Part shown: positions 60,788 through 64,000 of the stretch, one piece after another
Position numbering within the stretch: position 1 is the stretch's first letter
How the letters are laid out: each line of letters starts with the position of its first letter
NCBI RefSeq assembly: GCF_036023875.1
Contig: NZ_CP107931.1
Coordinates: 2,170,001 to 2,234,000 of the forward strand
Direction: 5' to 3'
DNA: 64,000 nt
Source: Mycobacterium sp. NBC_00419
Lineage (GTDB): Bacteria; Actinomycetota; Actinomycetes; Mycobacteriales; Mycobacteriaceae
Program-made: the position numbers and the translations under genes
The notes under the pieces: model-generated
What the model saw: the letters and a program-made list of their open reading frames with translations, nothing else
The model's database searches: none
What the model was told of the DNA's origin: nothing

Positions 60788-61947
60788 CTGGGCACCCTCG
60801 GCACCTTCAGGCCCGACGCTGCAACCTGTTCGCGCATGACCTCGTTGACACCACCGCCGAAGGTGATGACGAGGTTGCGCTTGGTCTGCGAGTCCAGCCA
60901 GTCCAGCAGTTCGGCGGTCTGCGGCTCGCCCGGGTTGCCGTACTTGCCGACGATCTCCTCGGCCAGCCGGCCGATCCGCTGAATGCGCTCGGTCGAAAAG
61001 ACTTTGGTGGCAGCGGCATCGGCGATGTCGATGACCTCGCCGGAGGCCGCGACCTGCCAGTTGAGCAGCTCGTTGATCCGCCAGATTGCCTTGATCTCGC
61101 CGAGCAGGCGACGCACGTCGTCGTGGTCGAGCGGGGTCACACCGTTGCCGCCCGGCTTCGACGCCCATTCGTGCACTCGGTCGTAAAGCCCGGCGATCTT
61201 GCCCGCCGGTCCGAGCATCACCCGCTCGTGATTGAGCTGGGTGGTGATGAGCCGCCAGCCGGCGTTCTCCTCGCCGACCAGCATGTCGGCGGGAACCCGA
61301 ACGTCGTTGTAGTACGTCGCGTTCGTGTGATGCGCACCGTCGGACAGGATGATCGGCGTCCACGAGTAACCCGGATCGGTGGTGTCCACGATGAGGATCG
61401 AGATCCCCTTGTGCTTCACCGCATCCGGATCGGTGCGGCAGGCCAGCCACACATAGTCGGCGTCGTGGCCGCCGGTGGTCCAGATCTTCTGACCGTTGAT
61501 GATGTACTCGTCACCGTGGCGCACCGCGGAGGTGCGCAACGAGGCGAGGTCGGTCCCGGCCTCTGGCTCGGAGTACCCGATCGCGAAGTGGACTTCACCA
61601 GCCAGGATCGCGGGCAGGAACTTCTTCTTCTGCACCTCGGTGCCGTACACCTGCAGCGTGGGGCCGACCGTCTGCAACGTCACCGCGGGCAGCGGCACGT
61701 CGGCGCGCGCGGCCTCGTTGACGAAGATCGACTGCTCGATCGGTCCGAAGCCATGGCCACCGAACTCTTTTGGCCAACCCACACCGAGCTTGCCGTCGGA
61801 GCCCATCCGCTTGATGATCGCCCGGTAGGCCTTGCCGTGTCGATCGATCTCCATCTCGGCGCGTTCCTCGGGCGAGATGAGATTGGCAAAGTACTGCCGC
61901 ATTTCGGCTTGTAAGTGCCGCTGCTCGGGGGTCAGTTCGATGAACAT
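60784..61947 (-). CDS. chsE2: Steroid acyl-CoA dehydrogenase subunit ChsE2 (FadE29)
   Basis: A 387-residue acyl-CoA dehydrogenase subunit. Marks: LTPEQRHLQAEMRQYFANLI (20 residues), HFAIGYSEPEAGTDLASLRT (20 residues) for the flavin region, and the end FGGGVNEVMREQVAASGLKV (20 residues). With ChsE1 it forms the alpha2beta2 enzyme that desaturates the C22 (3-carbon side chain) steroid CoA. The ATG lies inside the 3' end of chsE1 (16-bp overlap). Confidence 0.95.
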   Translation of the reverse strand: MFIELTPEQRHLQAEMRQYFANLISPEERAEMEIDRHGKAYRAIIKRMGSDGKLGVGWPKEFGGHGFGPIEQSIFVNEAARADVPLPAVTLQTVGPTLQVYGTEVQKKKFLPAILAGEVHFAIGYSEPEAGTDLASLRTSAVRHGDEYIINGQKIWTTGGHDADYVWLACRTDPDAVKHKGISILIVDTTDPGYSWTPIILSDGAHHTNATYYNDVRVPADMLVGEENAGWRLITTQLNHERVMLGPAGKIAGLYDRVHEWASKPGGNGVTPLDHDDVRRLLGEIKAIWRINELLNWQVAASGEVIDIADAAATKVFSTERIQRIGRLAEEIVGKYGNPGEPQTAELLDWLDSQTKRNLVITFGGGVNEVMREQVAASGLKVPRVPR

Positions 61948-62951
61948 TGCGCTCCCACCAGGTCGAGTCGATAAGAGGGGCCACCCAGCAACCGGGTGAG
62001 GTCCTTGATCGTGGAGTAGTAGCGGTGCATCGGGTAGGTGATGTCCATACCCATGCCGCCATGCAGGTGATGACAGGTCTGCATCGCCGGCGGCGCCTGG
62101 GCCGTCAGCCAGTAGCCGAGCACGTCGATGTCGTCATCGGCGTCCCGCCCTTCGGCGAGACGCCAGATCACCGAGTTCGCCGCCAACGCCAGTGTGCGCG
62201 AAGCGATGTAGACCTCGGCCAGCTGTGCGGCCACGGTCTGGAAGGTGGACAGCGGCCTGCCGAACTGCTCCCGGCTGGCCACGTAGCCCGCCGTCAGGGT
62301 CAGCGCACCAGCCACCAGTCCCGCAGCGAATGCACCGATAGCCGCCGATGCCAGCTGATTGACCCGGTGCGAGGTCGCGCCGTCGAGCACATCGTCGGGC
62401 TCGACGGCGACGTCTGTGAAGGTGACGGCATATTCGTCACCGCCGGTGGAGGCGGGCGTCTTGGTCAACTGCACGCCCTCGGCATTGGGCGAGACCACCA
62501 CTACCGCGGTGTCCGCCGTGACGATCAGCCAGTCAGCCTGCTCCGCGTAGGGCACCGCGACCTTGGTGCCGTTGAGCTTTCCGCCGGCCACCGTGGTCGC
62601 CGGGCGATCGGGCAGCGACGCGCCCGGCTCGTTGAGTGCGGCCGAGAGGATCGCGCCCTTGGCGACACCAGCGAGGAAGCGGTCCTGCTGGGCCTCCGAG
62701 GCGAGATCGAGCAACGGAATCAGGCCGAGACCTAACGTCGCCAACGCGGGCGAGATTGTCCCGTGCCGACCGATCTCGGTCAGCGCCGTCGTGATCTCGG
62801 ACAGTCCGACACCGTCTCCCCCGAGCCGCTCGGGAACGCCCAGTGCCGTGACACCGCCCGAAACCAAGGCGTCCCAACTGTTGTCGCGATCCAGGACCGA
62901 GGTCACCACATCGGCGACAGCCTGCTGTTCCGGGTCCGGAGTGAAATCCAC
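61932..62951 (-). CDS. chsE1: Steroid acyl-CoA dehydrogenase subunit ChsE1 (FadE28)
   Basis: A 339-residue shortened acyl-CoA dehydrogenase partner. It keeps the C-terminal marks ASREQFGRPLSTFQTVAAQL (20 residues) and HHLHGGMGMDITYPMHRYYS (20 residues). The middle domain is reduced, as in FadE27. The GTG at 62951 has AGGAGG and gives MDFTPDPEQQ, the family start. It follows cyp125 by 43 bp and overlaps chsE2 by 16 bp. Confidence 0.94.
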   Translation of the reverse strand: MDFTPDPEQQAVADVVTSVLDRDNSWDALVSGGVTALGVPERLGGDGVGLSEITTALTEIGRHGTISPALATLGLGLIPLLDLASEAQQDRFLAGVAKGAILSAALNEPGASLPDRPATTVAGGKLNGTKVAVPYAEQADWLIVTADTAVVVVSPNAEGVQLTKTPASTGGDEYAVTFTDVAVEPDDVLDGATSHRVNQLASAAIGAFAAGLVAGALTLTAGYVASREQFGRPLSTFQTVAAQLAEVYIASRTLALAANSVIWRLAEGRDADDDIDVLGYWLTAQAPPAMQTCHHLHGGMGMDITYPMHRYYSTIKDLTRLLGGPSYRLDLVGAQCSSN

Positions 62952-62994
62952 CCGAATCCTCCTTGGTGTTGTGGTTGAGACGGAAGCGTCAGGT

Positions 62995-64000
62995 TTAGTT
63001 CGCCGACGTGCCGGCGTAGTCGACCTGCCAGTGCTTGATTCCGTTGAGCCACCCCGAACGTAGCCGCTCGGGTGTGCCCACCGACGTGAGATCGGGCATG
63101 TGGTCAGCGATCGCATTGAACATGAGGTTGATGGTCATCCTGGCCAGGTTCGCCCCGATGCAGTAGTGCACCCCGGTGCCGCCGAAGCCGACGTGCGGGT
63201 TGGGGTCGCGCAGGATGTTGAAGGAGTGCGGATCGTCGAACACTTCTTCGTCGAAGTTGGCCGAGCGATAGAAGATCGCCACTCGCTGGCCCTTCTTGAT
63301 CGGCACGCCACCGAGCTCGACGTCCTCGAGCGCGGTGCGCTGGAACGCCGTGACCGGGGTCGCCCACCGGACGATCTCGTCCGCAGCGGTTTCGGGACGG
63401 TCCTTCTTGTACAACTCCCACTGATCGGGATTGTTGGCGAAGGCGATCATTCCGTGGGTGATCGAGTTGCGGGTGGTCTCGTTGCCGGCGACGGCCAGCA
63501 TCATCACGAAGAAGCCGAACTCGTCCTCGGAGAGCTTCTCGCCGTCGATGTCGGCGTTGACCAGTGCGGTGACGATGTCGTCGCCGGGGTTCGCGGTCTT
63601 GACCGCCGCCATGTGCATCGAGTAGGCCAGCACCTCCATCGACGACTGCTTGGGGTCGACGTCAGCGAACTCCGGATCCTCCCCACCGGTCATCTCGTTG
63701 GACCAGCGGAACAGCTTCTCGCGATCCTCCTGGGGCACCCCGAGCAGACCGGCGATCGCCTGCAGCGGAAGCTCGCACGACACCTGCTCGACGAAGTCGC
63801 CGGACCCCTCCGCGGCGGCTGCCTTGGCGATGGCCTGGGCGCGCTCGGTGAGCTCATCCTTCAACCGGCCCACCGCTCGCGGCGTGAAGCCCTTGGAGAT
63901 GATGCGGCGCAGCCGGTCGTGGTGCTCGCCGTCCATGTTGAGCATGACGAAGCGCTGCAGATCGATGTCATCGCGCGACATGTCGTCGGGGAACTGCGGG
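62995..64000 (-). CDS. cyp125: Cytochrome P450 CYP125, steroid C26 monooxygenase, N-terminus outside the window
   Basis: About 335 C-terminal residues are visible. Marks: DIDLQRFVMLNMDGEHHDRL (20 residues), the oxygen helix AVAGNETTRNSITHGM, ADEIVRWATPVTAFQRTALE (20 residues, ExxR-linked meander region) and the heme-ligand loop GFGGTGVHYCIGANLAR. It oxidises C26 of cholest-4-en-3-one, the first step of side-chain attack. It leads the operon chsE1-chsE2-chsH2-chsH1-ltp2; its own promoter and the expected KstR box lie beyond 64000. Confidence 0.96.
   Translation of the reverse strand, partial: PQFPDDMSRDDIDLQRFVMLNMDGEHHDRLRRIISKGFTPRAVGRLKDELTERAQAIAKAAAAEGSGDFVEQVSCELPLQAIAGLLGVPQEDREKLFRWSNEMTGGEDPEFADVDPKQSSMEVLAYSMHMAAVKTANPGDDIVTALVNADIDGEKLSEDEFGFFVMMLAVAGNETTRNSITHGMIAFANNPDQWELYKKDRPETAADEIVRWATPVTAFQRTALEDVELGGVPIKKGQRVAIFYRSANFDEEVFDDPHSFNILRDPNPHVGFGGTGVHYCIGANLARMTINLMFNAIADHMPDLTSVGTPERLRSGWLNGIKHWQVDYAGTSAN

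Overview
The window is a stretch of mycobacterial chromosome, most likely from a fast-growing Mycolicibacterium; I cannot name the species. The evidence is GC-rich DNA, GTG and TTG starts, mycobacterial genes in the order known from the Mycobacterium tuberculosis Rv3489-Rv3545c cholesterol region, and seven 14-bp palindromes matching the KstR consensus TNNAACNNGTTNNA. No rRNA, tRNA, CRISPR array, transposase or integrase was seen.

Left part (1-36760): a KstR-boxed short-chain dehydrogenase runs off the left edge. Three tandem paralogous small secreted proteins follow, then a small Rv3489-like ORF and otsA. The sterol catabolic region then begins: hsd4A-fdxD / fadE26-fadE27-fadD17, a cutinase, ilvX, a nitronate-monooxygenase-like flavoprotein, fadD19 / echA19, cyp142, an acetoacetate-decarboxylase-like protein, LLM flavoproteins, the DUF35-ltp4-ltp3 operon, a ketosteroid-isomerase-like protein, a gamma carbonic anhydrase, kshA, the Rv3529c-Rv3531c operon, an IclR regulator, a RecQ helicase fused to a phosphoribosyltransferase-like tail, hsaE-hsaG-hsaF, kstD and hsd4B. 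The mce4 import operon that lies between otsA and hsd4A in M. tuberculosis is absent here.

Middle part (about 36.8-58.0 kb): an aromatic-degradation island sits exactly between hsd4B and ltp2. It encodes a complete toluene/benzene-type four-component monooxygenase (tmoABCDE plus a separate reductase), a phenol hydroxylase (dmpLMNOP-like), catechol 2,3-dioxygenase with its reactivating ferredoxin, and meta-pathway enzymes (semialdehyde hydrolase and dehydrogenase, tautomerase, decarboxylase, hydratase). It also holds a two-subunit PEP-synthase-like pair resembling aryl-phosphate synthases, an IclR regulator and a DUF336 protein. It has no aldolase or acylating acetaldehyde dehydrogenase of its own; hsaF and hsaG, 3 kb away, carry out that chemistry.

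The most striking new signal is regulatory. A 17-bp inverted repeat GTTCCG-N5-CGGAAC (perfect or with one mismatch) lies upstream of seven transcription units: all the main island units, and also hsaEGF. At six of the seven, a -10-like hexamer NANNNT starts exactly 28 nt downstream of the repeat (27 nt at the seventh). At four of them the hexamer ends 6-7 nt before the start codon, predicting leaderless mRNAs. I infer an activator, most simply the island's IclR protein, controlling a regulon that reaches into the steroid cluster.

Right part (58222-64000): the reverse-strand sterol side-chain operon cyp125 (cut by the right edge)-chsE1-chsE2-chsH2-chsH1-ltp2, which removes the last propionyl unit of the side chain.
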